This document shows, in pieces, positions 8,930 through 17,718 of a DNA stretch of 64,000 nt (the first letter of the stretch is position 1; each line of letters begins with the position of its first letter). Below the pieces are notes generated by a model. That model was not told the origin of the DNA. It saw nothing but the letters and a program-made list of their open reading frames with translations, and did no database searches. Origin of the DNA: Porticoccus sp963974675 (GTDB lineage Bacteria; Pseudomonadota; Gammaproteobacteria; Pseudomonadales; Porticoccaceae); NCBI GenBank assembly GCA_963974675.1, contig CAXBDQ010000003.1, forward strand, positions 1 through 64,000. Direction: 5' to 3'. Both the position numbers and the translations under genes were made by a program.

Positions 8930-9772
8930 ATGAGTAAAAATGACAACTACGTTCCCCCTGAAGTCTGGGTTTGGGAGCAGGAAAGTGGTGGAAAATTTTC
9001 CAATATCAATCGTCCGATTGCAGGGGCAACTTTTGAAAAGTCACTACCCATCGGGAATCATCCTCTACAGTTATATTCCATAGCCACCCCTAATGGGGTC
9101 AAAGTCACTATTCTTTTGGAAGAACTTTTGGCACTGGGGAAACCCGAAGCAGAATACGATGCTTGGTTGGTTGATATTTTCGAGGGGGATCAGTTTGGTA
9201 GCGGATTTACCGAGCTAAATCCGAATTCCAAAATTCCGGTTTTGCTCGATCAGAGTACTACTGAGCCTGTCCGGGTATTTGAGTCAGGTGCTATTTTGGT
9301 GTACTTGGCGGAGAAATTTGGTGCTTTTCTTCCAGCAGAGTCTCCTGCCAGAGCAGAATGCTTTTCGTGGTTATTTTGGCAGATGGGGAGCGCACCTTTT
9401 CTTGGTGGAGGATTCGGACATTTCTATGCCTATGCCCCTGAAAAGTATGAATACCCCATTAATCGGTACACTATGGAAGTTAAACGCCAGCTCAGCGTTC
9501 TAGATGGCCATCTTGCAGATCACTCATACCTTTGCGGTGATGAGTACACTATCGCAGATATGGCGATCTACGCATGGTATGGAGCTCTTGTCGAGGGGCG
9601 ACTCTATGAAGCCGCTACCTTCCTAGATGTGTCCTCTTACCTGAATGTTGTCCGCTGGGCTAAGGTTCTCAGTGAAAGGCCTGCAGTTAAGCGTGGCCTG
9701 CGGGTCAATCGTACGTGGGGTGAGGAAGCGTTACAGTTGCCTGAACGCCACGCAGCCAGTGACCTAGATTAA
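8930..9772 (+). CDS. yghU: YghU-type glutathione S-transferase / disulfide-bond oxidoreductase
   Basis: The product (280 residues from this start) closely follows E. coli YghU, a Nu-class glutathione transferase with disulfide reductase activity. Matching stretches include FSNINRPIAGATFEKSLP, HPLQLYSIATPNGVKVTI, LNPNSKIPVLLD, VFESGAILVYLAEKFG and APFLGGGFGHFYAYAP, and the end is ERHAASDLD. The thioredoxin-like domain is N-terminal and the helical domain C-terminal. A longer frame begins at 8894, but homology places the start at the ATG at 8930 (MSKNDNYVPPEVW). The ribosome site is weak for both starts. It is convergent with fpr. A role in thiol redox defence is inferred from the family. Confidence 0.9.
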   Translation: MSKNDNYVPPEVWVWEQESGGKFSNINRPIAGATFEKSLPIGNHPLQLYSIATPNGVKVTILLEELLALGKPEAEYDAWLVDIFEGDQFGSGFTELNPNSKIPVLLDQSTTEPVRVFESGAILVYLAEKFGAFLPAESPARAECFSWLFWQMGSAPFLGGGFGHFYAYAPEKYEYPINRYTMEVKRQLSVLDGHLADHSYLCGDEYTIADMAIYAWYGALVEGRLYEAATFLDVSSYLNVVRWAKVLSERPAVKRGLRVNRTWGEEALQLPERHAASDLD

Positions 9773-9885
9773 ACGTACTCACGCCGCACCCTGAGAACAG
9801 GCAGGGTAGATGTCGGCCACACTTGCTTTTTATAGTATGCAGACGCGTTCCCGAAGGCACACCCCGTCAGGCGACAGGGTAATTA

Positions 9886-10656
9886 CTATTCTACAAATGC
9901 ACGCTCAATGACGTATTCAGCGAGATGGCCGTGGCGAGCCTCCCTGAAACCACGTTCATTTAGTATTCTGCAGGTGTCTTTGAGCATGCTTTGGCTACCG
10001 CAGAGCATGAACCGATCGTCCTCAATATTTGGCTTGGGTAGACCCAAATCCAAGAAGAGTTTTCCACTGGTCAATAGTTCGGTGATGCGTCCGTTATGTT
10101 TGTAGGGTTCACGGGTAACGGTGGGATAATAGAGCAGTTGTTGGCGAATCATGTCACCTAGGTATTGATCATTGGGTAAGACACTAGTGATCAACTCTTG
10201 GTAGGCGAGTTCCGATATTTCGCGAACACCGTGCACCAGAATGACTTTTTCAAATCGTTCATAAATATCAGGATCACGAATAATACTGAGAAAGGGCGCG
10301 AGGCCAGTGCCCGTGCTCAACAGATACAGGTGTTTTCCAGATAACAGGTTTTCGGCTATTAGGGTGCCGTGGGGTTTTGTGCGCATGATGATAGAGTCAC
10401 CTACTTGGATATTTTGCAGGTGGGAGGTAAGGGGTCCGTCGGGAACCTTGATGCTGAAGAACTCCAACTCCGGCTGAAAATTTGCGCTGGCAATACTGTA
10501 TGCGCGCATCAGGGGTTTTCCTTCTACCTCCAAGCCGATCATTATGAAATGTCCATTTTTAAAGCGTAGTGATTGCGGTCTCGTGGTCCGAAAACTGAAT
10601 AACCAATCGTTCCAGTGATGGACATAGGTTACGATTTCCTGAATTAATTCAGACAT
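9886..10656 (-). CDS. fpr: Ferredoxin-NADP+ reductase
   Basis: This flavoenzyme moves electrons between NADPH and ferredoxin or flavodoxin, and in Pseudomonas supports oxidative-stress defence and iron-sulfur chemistry. The 256-residue protein has the FAD-binding RAYSIAS motif near residue 50, the NADP-binding GTGLAPFLSI near residue 115, and the typical bacterial FPR C-terminus AEYVIERAFVE. Its length is normal for the family. It is a single-gene unit on the minus strand, convergent with the glutathione transferase gene. The upstream region carries three TATTTGG half-sites, a candidate control region. Bacterial fpr genes are often under redox-responsive regulators, but no regulator gene is adjacent here. 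Confidence 0.93.
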   Translation of the reverse strand: MSELIQEIVTYVHHWNDWLFSFRTTRPQSLRFKNGHFIMIGLEVEGKPLMRAYSIASANFQPELEFFSIKVPDGPLTSHLQNIQVGDSIIMRTKPHGTLIAENLLSGKHLYLLSTGTGLAPFLSIIRDPDIYERFEKVILVHGVREISELAYQELITSVLPNDQYLGDMIRQQLLYYPTVTREPYKHNGRITELLTSGKLFLDLGLPKPNIEDDRFMLCGSQSMLKDTCRILNERGFREARHGHLAEYVIERAFVE

Positions 10657-11251
10657 ATTTTTTTCTCATTGCTGTCGTGGCTTGACCCCATTCGATTATT
10701 CGTTGGTTTTTAGTGTGATAATTTTATTCTATTTGGCAACGATAATTATTACCAAATAATATTTGGGTCTACCCCCATTCATTGAGGGCATATCAGAACG
10801 CTCATGACAACAACTATACGTGACTAGTCTCTTTGGCCGGCGCAGAATAATTTGAGATTCTAGACGAAAAACCAGCCGTGCCTTGACGCTAACCGCTAAG
10901 ATTAGTTTGTAAGAAATTCATAATAGAGCAGCGATATTTTTAGCGGGTGAGTAACGAAAATAATAAATATGACCAATAATTGTGCTTGGTGGTAGGTGTC
11001 CTAGGTGTCAAGGAAGCTGTGATGTTGTTCTTTTTTGGTTGGGTGTTGTTGTTGGTTTGGTACTGAAGTTCCATGTAGGGAATGAGCGTCAAAAACAAGG
11101 AGTTCTTTTTACTTATTTAGCCATGCCGTTAATTAACGTAATATATAAATCAAAATTCTGGTAATGTTATTTTCATGTAATTAAAGTTTATTAGTTCAAA
11201 GAGCTCTAGGCTCAGATTAGTTTTTTTCGTGTTTATAATCGAGTGGAAATA
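10657..11251. other. Long intergenic region between fpr and the small ORF before tadA
   Basis: About 595 bases hold no convincing gene. A 60-codon frame at 10982-11164 starts with GTG, lacks a ribosome site and matches nothing I know. The part next to fpr carries the TATTTGG half-sites listed separately. The motif AATCGAGTGG occurs at 11237-11246, five bases before the ATG at 11252, where its GAGTGG part could serve as the ribosome site. The rest is AT-rich and unexplained. Confidence 0.5.
10730..10766. promoter_or_regulatory. Three TATTTGG half-sites upstream of fpr
   Basis: TATTTGG occurs at 10730-10736, its complement CCAAATA at 10752-10758, and TATTTGG again at 10760-10766, 74-110 bases upstream of the fpr start. 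The last two form a compact near-palindrome with arms CCAAAT and ATTTGG around AAT. This layout resembles a binding site for a dimeric regulator. Pseudomonas fpr is controlled by the LysR-type protein FinR, but I cannot say what binds here. Confidence 0.4.
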
Positions 11252-11457
11252 ATGAAGTTTTTATTGATCACTGCTGTAATTTTTGAAATTATTTACATGG
11301 TTTTTATCGACAAAAAAAACCTGAAAACACCTCCGGAAGCCTAGAAGGTAATCTCCATCAACAGGAAGTAAAGAAAGCTAAAATGGTAGAGACTTTGCTG
11401 CAAGAAATGGTTGATCAGCGTTTTAATGACATGGATAAAACCAACAATGAGCATTAG
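11252..11457 (+). CDS. Small membrane protein ORF, split at an A8 run (possible -1 frameshift)
   Basis: The ATG at 11252 opens a 30-codon frame with one hydrophobic helix (FLLITAVIFEIIYMVFI) that stops at 11344. The -1 frame continues openly from 11285 to 11457 with a charged tail including KKAKMVETLLQEMVDQRF. Joined, they make a single-pass protein of about 68 residues. The junction is a run of eight A at 11312-11319, read in frame as A AAA AAC (11314-11320), a heptamer suited to -1 ribosomal slippage. The tail's stop codon overlaps the tadA start by 11 bases, as expected for coupled genes, which supports the tail being coding. A one-base deletion or sequencing error is the simpler alternative. 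I recognise no family. Confidence 0.4.
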
Positions 11458-11923
11458 AGAGCACACGAGTGTAGACGTAGATTGGATGTCAGAAGCATTG
11501 ATACTTGCGAAACGTGCTGCCGATGTGGGTGAAGTGCCTGTTGGAGCATTACTTGTTAAGGGCGAAGTAATTGTAGGTAAAGGATTTAATTCACCTATAA
11601 GCTCATGCGACCCCACTGCCCACGCCGAAATTATGGCTTTGCGTGATGCCGCTGCTAAGTTTGAAAACTATCGTCTGCCTGAAACAACACTATATGTCAC
11701 CATTGAGCCATGCACCATGTGCATTGGTGCCATGATTCATGCCCGTGTTGCACGTTTGGTTTATGGTGCAACTGAGCCGAGAGCGGGGGCGGTTGTTAGT
11801 CGGTTAGAACTACCTACACTGGCACATTACAATCACAAACTGGACGTGGTGGGTGGTGTCCTGGCTAAGCAATGCGGCGATTTGATCAGTACTTTTTTCC
11901 GAAATAAAAGGTCAAAAAAATAG
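11447..11923 (+). CDS. tadA: tRNA-specific adenosine deaminase TadA
   Basis: TadA converts adenosine-34 of tRNA-Arg(ACG) to inosine, an essential step for reading Arg codons. The 158-residue protein has the deaminase zinc site with His59 and catalytic Glu61 in PTAHAEIMAL, and Cys89 and Cys92 in EPCTMC. It also has the DVGEVPVGALLV and NYRLPETTLYVT segments typical of TadA. I chose the ATG at 11447 over an in-frame upstream codon at 11411 because it matches the family's N-terminus and overlaps the end of the small membrane ORF. It is convergent with mltF, with 56 bases between them and no obvious terminator. Confidence 0.95.
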   Translation: MSIREHTSVDVDWMSEALILAKRAADVGEVPVGALLVKGEVIVGKGFNSPISSCDPTAHAEIMALRDAAAKFENYRLPETTLYVTIEPCTMCIGAMIHARVARLVYGATEPRAGAVVSRLELPTLAHYNHKLDVVGGVLAKQCGDLISTFFRNKRSKK

Positions 11924-11979
11924 CTGATTCTCAAATTTGTCGTCTCTACCCTTGTCCTTTGAGGGTTGTTGCCGTAGTA

Positions 11980-13440
11980 CTACAAGGAGAGAAGGGAATC
12001 GGTCTTCCATTCTTTGGTATGGGGGCTATCTGCAGATGTTGCCTGATTTTTATTACGCCGTATATCCAGTGAGTTTCTTTTTAAAATACTTTCGTAGTGC
12101 AATACATTCTGAACGTATCGAACTGGTTCCTGGCCTCGGGCATAACCATGACGGACGGTGCTGTAATAGGCTTTATTTTGTAGCAAAGGAAGAAAGTCTT
12201 TTACATCCCTCCAGAGATCTGGATTTTTTTCTGCCCGATCGGTGAGTACTCTTGCGTCTTCAAGATGCCCCATACCCACATTGTATGCAGCTAGGGTTAG
12301 TCGAGTTCGGTCAGGTTCAGTGATATCACTGGGCATTCTGGATTTTGTTTGTAAGAAGTATTTTGCGCCACCCTCCAAACTTTGTCTGGGATCTAGGCGG
12401 TCAGAGACCCCCATTTCCTTTGCTGTCGGTAGCGTCAGCATCATTAAACCACGAACACCTGTGGGTGATCTGGCTTTAGCATTCCAGTGTGATTCTTGAT
12501 AGGAAATAGCAGCCAAAAGGTGCCAGTCAATATTGTTTTTTTCGGCAACCTCTTTAAACATTTCTTGATATTTGGGTAAGCGTGTTTTGATTCTTTTTAA
12601 AAAAAGTTGTGATCCTGCAAGATTAAACTTGTTAACTTGCTCAAGGGACTGTTTTATTAAACGTTCAAGTTTGCCGCTTTTTTTGAAGTTCGTTAAAAAT
12701 TGGTTAGCTGCATCTATTAAGGTGTCGTCACCATGGGAAGGGAATGCCCACCCCACGGGCTCTGGTTCAGATAAATTAAAGGCAGCCCGGGCTTTGGGAT
12801 AAATGCTTCGATCAATGAAATAGGCGCTAGAGTCGATAACGGCGTAGTTGGCTTCGCCATTGTGGACTTTGAACATTAGGTCCTGCATTTCAAGTCCCTC
12901 AGTTTCTTGCCACTGGAGGTCAGGGTATTCCAGTTTTAGTTGGTTAAGACGTTCACTGTGGGAGCTATTGGGTATGGCTAGTAGAGTGCCGCCGTAAAGA
13001 TCCTCTATATTCTTGGGTCGTCTAGTGCCGTTACGATAGAGAAGCTTTTGTTCCACCTGGTAGTAGGGTTGACTAAAACGCAGGGTTTCCTGACGTTTTG
13101 GTGTAATCGTTAAGCCGGCTGCAGCCAAATGTCCGTTGGGGCCTCCAACGGCTAAAAGTACGCCGCGAAGAGATTCTATGACCGTGACTTTGAGTTTTAC
13201 TCCCAGACTGTTGGCAAATGCTTTGGCGAGTAGATATTCGAAGCCATCCTTACCTTTAGCATGTTCAAAAAAAGTCGTTGAACTCATCGTGGTGACAATA
13301 TGTAATTCACCATTACTGAGGACTTCTTCTAGTGTCGTGGGTGCACGACTGGTTGACAGCGTTAGGGAAAAAATAAAAAGCAATATGCATGAAAGCATAC
13401 GTTTCGTTGCTTTTTTTAAATGAAAATAGAACTCAATCAT
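11980..13440 (-). CDS. mltF: Membrane-bound lytic murein transglycosylase F
   Basis: MltF cleaves peptidoglycan between MurNAc and GlcNAc to form 1,6-anhydro ends, in cell-wall remodelling and recycling. The 486-residue protein has an N-terminal hydrophobic segment (about 14-32), a solute-binding-protein-like regulatory domain (about 40-270) and a C-terminal lysozyme-like catalytic domain. The catalytic glutamate is Glu316 in SYQESHWNAKARSPTG. The supporting motifs GLMMLTLPTAKEMGV and LAAYNVGMGHLEDAR follow. In E. coli the N domain senses stem peptides. In Pseudomonas mltF also lies between tadA and purL, so the local order is conserved. Confidence 0.95.
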   Translation of the reverse strand: MIEFYFHLKKATKRMLSCILLFIFSLTLSTSRAPTTLEEVLSNGELHIVTTMSSTTFFEHAKGKDGFEYLLAKAFANSLGVKLKVTVIESLRGVLLAVGGPNGHLAAAGLTITPKRQETLRFSQPYYQVEQKLLYRNGTRRPKNIEDLYGGTLLAIPNSSHSERLNQLKLEYPDLQWQETEGLEMQDLMFKVHNGEANYAVIDSSAYFIDRSIYPKARAAFNLSEPEPVGWAFPSHGDDTLIDAANQFLTNFKKSGKLERLIKQSLEQVNKFNLAGSQLFLKRIKTRLPKYQEMFKEVAEKNNIDWHLLAAISYQESHWNAKARSPTGVRGLMMLTLPTAKEMGVSDRLDPRQSLEGGAKYFLQTKSRMPSDITEPDRTRLTLAAYNVGMGHLEDARVLTDRAEKNPDLWRDVKDFLPLLQNKAYYSTVRHGYARGQEPVRYVQNVLHYESILKRNSLDIRRNKNQATSADSPHTKEWKTDSLLSL

Positions 13441-13746
13441 CCTTCAGTCCAGTGATAAAAACATCATTTGGGGGATTCGCTATTACCTTCATGCATTGGT
13501 TTAATCTGCCCCACCTGTGTCTGATAGCAAAAAGAAAGACTGTCAGCGTTGTTTGATGCAGTCTAGGTTAGAGACTGTAGTGGGGGGGTTCAACTGTTTT
13601 CTGACTAAGCCTAGTTTATACCTGCCAAGTGGTCGTCTTCGATATTGAAAAATTTTAGGTCATCGGTACTTCAGGCGATGACGTTTCAAGGGCAATTCCA
13701 GTACAATAGCGGACTTTAAATCCCGCCTGAAGAGAGCTATTCCAAG
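13441..13746. promoter_or_regulatory. purL upstream region with putative promoter flanked by an inverted repeat
   Basis: This 306-base gap separates divergent mltF and purL. A plausible sigma-70 promoter for purL is ATGACG (13678-13683) and TACAAT (13702-13707) with an 18-base spacer. A perfect 9-base inverted repeat, CTTCAGGCG at 13669-13677 and CGCCTGAAG at 13724-13732, brackets it. The right arm touches the purine-rich AGAGAG ribosome site at 13731-13736. It does not match the E. coli PurR box. Nothing recognisable is seen in 13441-13660. Confidence 0.4.
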
Positions 13747-16700
13747 ATGCTGATTTTTCGTGGTGCCCCGGCGCTTTCTGAGTTTCGAAAACAAAAACTT
13801 TTTTCCTCATTAAAGGCCATTGAACCAGCTATCGTGGGTGTTTATGCCGAATTTGTGCATTTTGCCGAAGTGGACGGAGATTTATCAGATTCCGAATCTG
13901 AAACACTACAGTCATTGTTGAGTTATGGACCTAAGGCCAGCGCGCCTAAAGTTGATGAGTTTGAGGGCGAGCTGCGATTGGTAGTCCCTCGACCAGGCAC
14001 CATTTCCCCTTGGTCAAGCAAGGCGACAGATATTGCTCACAATGTGGGATTGTCTTCAGTACGCCGTTTAGAGCGTGGGGTTGCGTATTACCTTCAGGGT
14101 GAAATGATTGAACTGCATCGTGAAGCTATCGAAGCTTTATTGTTCGACCGTATGACTGAGACGGTACTCTCTAATCATTCTGAAGCAGAGTGTCTGTTTT
14201 CGCACCACGAACCAGCACCGATGGAGCTGATTCCGATGCTTGATCAGGGCCGTGAGGCATTGGTGCAGGCCAATATCAGGTTAGGGCTGGCTCTAGCTGA
14301 TGATGAAATTGATTATTTGCTAGCAAGTTTCACTGGGCTTAATCGCGATCCAACAGATGTTGAGTTGATGATGTTTGCCCAGGCAAATTCTGAGCATTGT
14401 CGACACAAAATTTTTAATGCATCTTGGACGATAGACGGCAAAGATCAGGATATTTCGTTATTTGGGATGATTAAAAACACCTACGAATTGGGTGGTGAAA
14501 ATGTGCTCTCTGCCTATGACGATAATGCGTCGGTTATTGCCGGTAGTGAAGCGGGACGGTTTTTCCCTAACCCCGAAGGCAAGGTGTATGGGTATCACCA
14601 TGAACCTGTGCATATACTGATGAAGGTGGAAACCCATAACCACCCAACAGCTATTGCCCCTTTTCCTGGCGCAGGAACCGGTTCTGGTGGTGAAATTCGA
14701 GATGAAGGTGCTGTGGGTCGCGGTTCCAAGCCAAAGGTAGGTTTAACCGGATTTACTGTTTCCAACCTTAATATTCCAGAACTCCCTCAGCCTTGGGAGC
14801 AGAACTATGGTAAGCCTGACCGAATAGTAACCGCTCTGGATATCATGGTTGAGGCACCTATTGGTGGGGCGGCCTTTAATAACGAATTTGGCCGCCCAAA
14901 TCTTTGTGGTTATTTCAGGACCTTTGAACAGGATGTTGCTGGTGAACGCCGTGGTTATCATAAACCCATCATGATTGCCGGTGGTTACGGCAATATCCGT
15001 GAAGAACATATCGAACAGTTTGAATTTGACCCGGGTTGTAAGCTCATTGTGCTCGGTGGCCCAGCCATGTTGATTGGTTTGGGTGGCGGTGCCGCTTCTT
15101 CAATGGCTTCTGGATCTAGTGCTGAGGACTTGGATTTCGCCTCGGTACAGCGTCAGAATCCAGAGATCGAACGCCGCTGCCAGGAAGTCATCGATCAGTG
15201 TTGGCAATTAGGTGGCGATAATCCCATTGCGTTTATCCACGATGTCGGTGCAGGTGGATTATCGAATGCTTTCCCTGAACTGGCGAAAGATGGTGGTTGT
15301 GGTGCACATTTTGAGTTGCGCAATATACCTAATGATGAGCCAGGTATGTCACCGCTGGCCATTTGGTGTAACGAAGCGCAAGAGCGCTATGTTATGGCGG
15401 TCAAACCTGAAGACGTGGCTGCATTCGAGGCTATTTGTCAGCGAGAACGTTGCCCCTATGCGGTTGTGGGCGAGTCGACAGCAGACAAGCATTTATTGGT
15501 GAATGATCAATATTTTGATGCTAAGCCGGTCGATTTACCCATGTCCGTGCTATTTGGTAAAGCACCGAAAATGCACCGAGATGTTACCACCCATTCACAC
15601 CAAGCAACCCCTTTTGATTGGTCTGGCATTTCATTGGAGGACGCAATTGAACGTGTCATTCAGCATCCTTCTGTCGCCAGTAAAAGTTTTTTGATTACCA
15701 TTGGTGATCGCAGTATTACCGGCACCGTTGCCAGAGATCAAATGGTCGGTCCGTGGCAAGTACCCGTAGCTGATTGTGCAGTGACCACGGCCAGTTACGA
15801 CAGCTACACCGGTGAAGCAATGGCGATGGGTGAGCGTACCCCACTGGCATTGTTAAATGCGCCAGCTTCAGGCCGCATGGCCATTGGTGAAGCAATTACT
15901 AATATTGCTGCTTCTGCTATCGGTGAGCTTTCAGACATCAAATTATCTGCTAATTGGATGTGTGCGGCAGGGCACCCAGGTGAAGATGAAAAGTTGTTCC
16001 GTACCGTAGAGGCGGTCGGTATGGAGTTATGTCCTGAGCTGGGTATTACTATACCGGTGGGAAAAGACTCCATGTCCATGCGTACAACTTGGCAAAAAGA
16101 TGGCGAAGACAAGGCTGTCACTTCACCCTTGTCGCTTATTATTACCGCATTTTCTCCCGTTCAGGACGTGAGAAAAACCCTGACGCCACAATTGAGGGTT
16201 GATAGGGGTGACACTGTCCTGCTCTATATTGACCTCGGTGAAAATAAAAACCGGTTAGGTGGGTCTATTCTTACCCAGGTTTATAATCAGATGGGCGATG
16301 TCGCACCTGATGTGAACAGCGCAGAAAAACTCAAAGGGTTTTTTGATACCATTCAAAGCGCCAACAATGCAGGCGAAATTATTGCTTACCATGATCGCTC
16401 TGATGGTGGTTTATTGGCTACTTTGGTAGAAATGTCCTTTGCTGGGCATGTCGGAATTGATATCTGTCTGGATGATCAACCTGGTGATGCCTTGTCACTA
16501 CTCTTTAATGAGGAGTTGGGTGCAGTCATACAAGTATCTACCGACTTTGTGGAAAATATAAAATACCGTTTTTCAGTACTAGATATCCCTGTCAGTACCG
16601 TTGCTAGACTCAATTATTCTGACAGTATTGAAATTTATCAGGACGGGGCACGCCTTTATAGCCATAGCTGTGTTGAATTACTGCGGCGTTGGAGTGAAAC

Positions 16701-17622
16701 CAGTTATCAGATACAAGCTCGGCGTGATAATGCCCAGTGTGCTCAGCAGGAGTTTGATGGGCTCTTTCTTGATGACCCCGGCCTCAATGTTGGTCTTACC
16801 TTTGATATTAACGACAATGTTGCCGCCCCTTATATTGGCCGTGAAATAAGGCCGCGTATGGCGATTCTTCGTGAGCAGGGTGTTAATGGTCAGGTAGAAA
16901 TGGCGGCAGCATTTGATCGTGCTGGGTTTGATGCTGTTGATGTTCATATGAGCGATATTCTCAGCGGTCGAGTGGTGCTTGAAAGCTTCAAAGGACTGGT
17001 CGCTTGCGGTGGGTTTTCTTATGGGGATGTTCTGGGAGCTGGAGAAGGCTGGGCAAAAACAGTTCTGTTTAACGCGAAATTAAGAGACCAGTTTCAGCAG
17101 TTTTTTTACCGTAATGACACCTTTACATTAGGTGTTTGTAACGGCTGTCAGATGTTGTCTAACCTCAAGACATTAATCCCGGGGGCAGAACACTGGCCAC
17201 GATTTGTCAGGAATTTGTCTGAACAATTTGAAGCGCGTTTTTCCCTGGTTCGTATTGAGCCTAGCCCTTCTGTTTTATTACAGGGTATGGTGGGTTCACA
17301 TATGCCCATTGCTGTGGCACATGGTGAGGGTAGGGTCGAATTTGTAAACGATACGGATGCTCAAGCATTCAGTGCTTCCGGTGAGGTGGCACTTCGGTAC
17401 TTGGATAATTTTAATGAAGTGACAGAAGTCTATCCCTCCAACCCTAATGGTTCTGCCATGGGTATTACTGGCGTTACTACCGGTGATGGCCGCGCCACAA
17501 TTATGATGCCGCATCCGGAACGGGTGTTCCGTGCTGTAACGAATTCCTGGCACCCTGATGACTGGAAGGAAGATGGGGCGTGGTTGCGATTATTCCGCAA
17601 TGCCAGAGTGTTTGTCGATTGA
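13747..17622 (+). CDS. purL: Phosphoribosylformylglycinamidine synthase (FGAM synthase)
   Basis: PurL makes FGAM from FGAR, ATP and glutamine, the fourth step of purine synthesis. At 1,291 residues this is the large single-chain proteobacterial form: an N-terminal PurS-like domain, a linker, two AIR-synthase-like ATP domains (including AQANSEHCRHKIFNA and the MKVETHNHPTAIAPF motif) and a C-terminal glutamine amidotransferase. The amidotransferase nucleophile is Cys1131 in GVCNGCQM, and His in MPHPERVFR completes the active site. The N-terminus (ILRG-like FRGAPALSEFRKQKL) matches E. coli PurL. It is a monocistronic unit ending in a strong hairpin terminator shared with the convergent cytochrome gene. 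Confidence 0.98.
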   Translation: MLIFRGAPALSEFRKQKLFSSLKAIEPAIVGVYAEFVHFAEVDGDLSDSESETLQSLLSYGPKASAPKVDEFEGELRLVVPRPGTISPWSSKATDIAHNVGLSSVRRLERGVAYYLQGEMIELHREAIEALLFDRMTETVLSNHSEAECLFSHHEPAPMELIPMLDQGREALVQANIRLGLALADDEIDYLLASFTGLNRDPTDVELMMFAQANSEHCRHKIFNASWTIDGKDQDISLFGMIKNTYELGGENVLSAYDDNASVIAGSEAGRFFPNPEGKVYGYHHEPVHILMKVETHNHPTAIAPFPGAGTGSGGEIRDEGAVGRGSKPKVGLTGFTVSNLNIPELPQPWEQNYGKPDRIVTALDIMVEAPIGGAAFNNEFGRPNLCGYFRTFEQDVAGERRGYHKPIMIAGGYGNIREEHIEQFEFDPGCKLIVLGGPAMLIGLGGGAASSMASGSSAEDLDFASVQRQNPEIERRCQEVIDQCWQLGGDNPIAFIHDVGAGGLSNAFPELAKDGGCGAHFELRNIPNDEPGMSPLAIWCNEAQERYVMAVKPEDVAAFEAICQRERCPYAVVGESTADKHLLVNDQYFDAKPVDLPMSVLFGKAPKMHRDVTTHSHQATPFDWSGISLEDAIERVIQHPSVASKSFLITIGDRSITGTVARDQMVGPWQVPVADCAVTTASYDSYTGEAMAMGERTPLALLNAPASGRMAIGEAITNIAASAIGELSDIKLSANWMCAAGHPGEDEKLFRTVEAVGMELCPELGITIPVGKDSMSMRTTWQKDGEDKAVTSPLSLIITAFSPVQDVRKTLTPQLRVDRGDTVLLYIDLGENKNRLGGSILTQVYNQMGDVAPDVNSAEKLKGFFDTIQSANNAGEIIAYHDRSDGGLLATLVEMSFAGHVGIDICLDDQPGDALSLLFNEELGAVIQVSTDFVENIKYRFSVLDIPVSTVARLNYSDSIEIYQDGARLYSHSCVELLRRWSETSYQIQARRDNAQCAQQEFDGLFLDDPGLNVGLTFDINDNVAAPYIGREIRPRMAILREQGVNGQVEMAAAFDRAGFDAVDVHMSDILSGRVVLESFKGLVACGGFSYGDVLGAGEGWAKTVLFNAKLRDQFQQFFYRNDTFTLGVCNGCQMLSNLKTLIPGAEHWPRFVRNLSEQFEARFSLVRIEPSPSVLLQGMVGSHMPIAVAHGEGRVEFVNDTDAQAFSASGEVALRYLDNFNEVTEVYPSNPNGSAMGITGVTTGDGRATIMMPHPERVFRAVTNSWHPDDWKEDGAWLRLFRNARVFVD

Positions 17623-17628
17623 TTTTTA

Positions 17629-17670
17629 GACATAAAAAAATCGGTCTCTAACAACCGATTTTTTTATGTC
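17629..17670. terminator. Bidirectional hairpin terminator between purL and cytochrome c
   Basis: A perfect 17-base inverted repeat (GACATAAAAAAATCGGT at 17629-17645 and its complement at 17654-17670) encloses an 8-base loop. The A and T runs in the arms give a U-tract in either direction, so it can end both purL and the convergent cytochrome c gene. Confidence 0.9.
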
Positions 17671-17718
17671 TATTTTTATACTAAGCTTATCTTTACAGCA
17701 AAAACGGGATGTTAATAA

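Noticed and set aside
10982..11164. 60-codon plus-strand frame in the fpr-tadA gap
   Set aside because: GTG start, no ribosome site, no recognisable family, and no coding-like pattern. Treated as noncoding.
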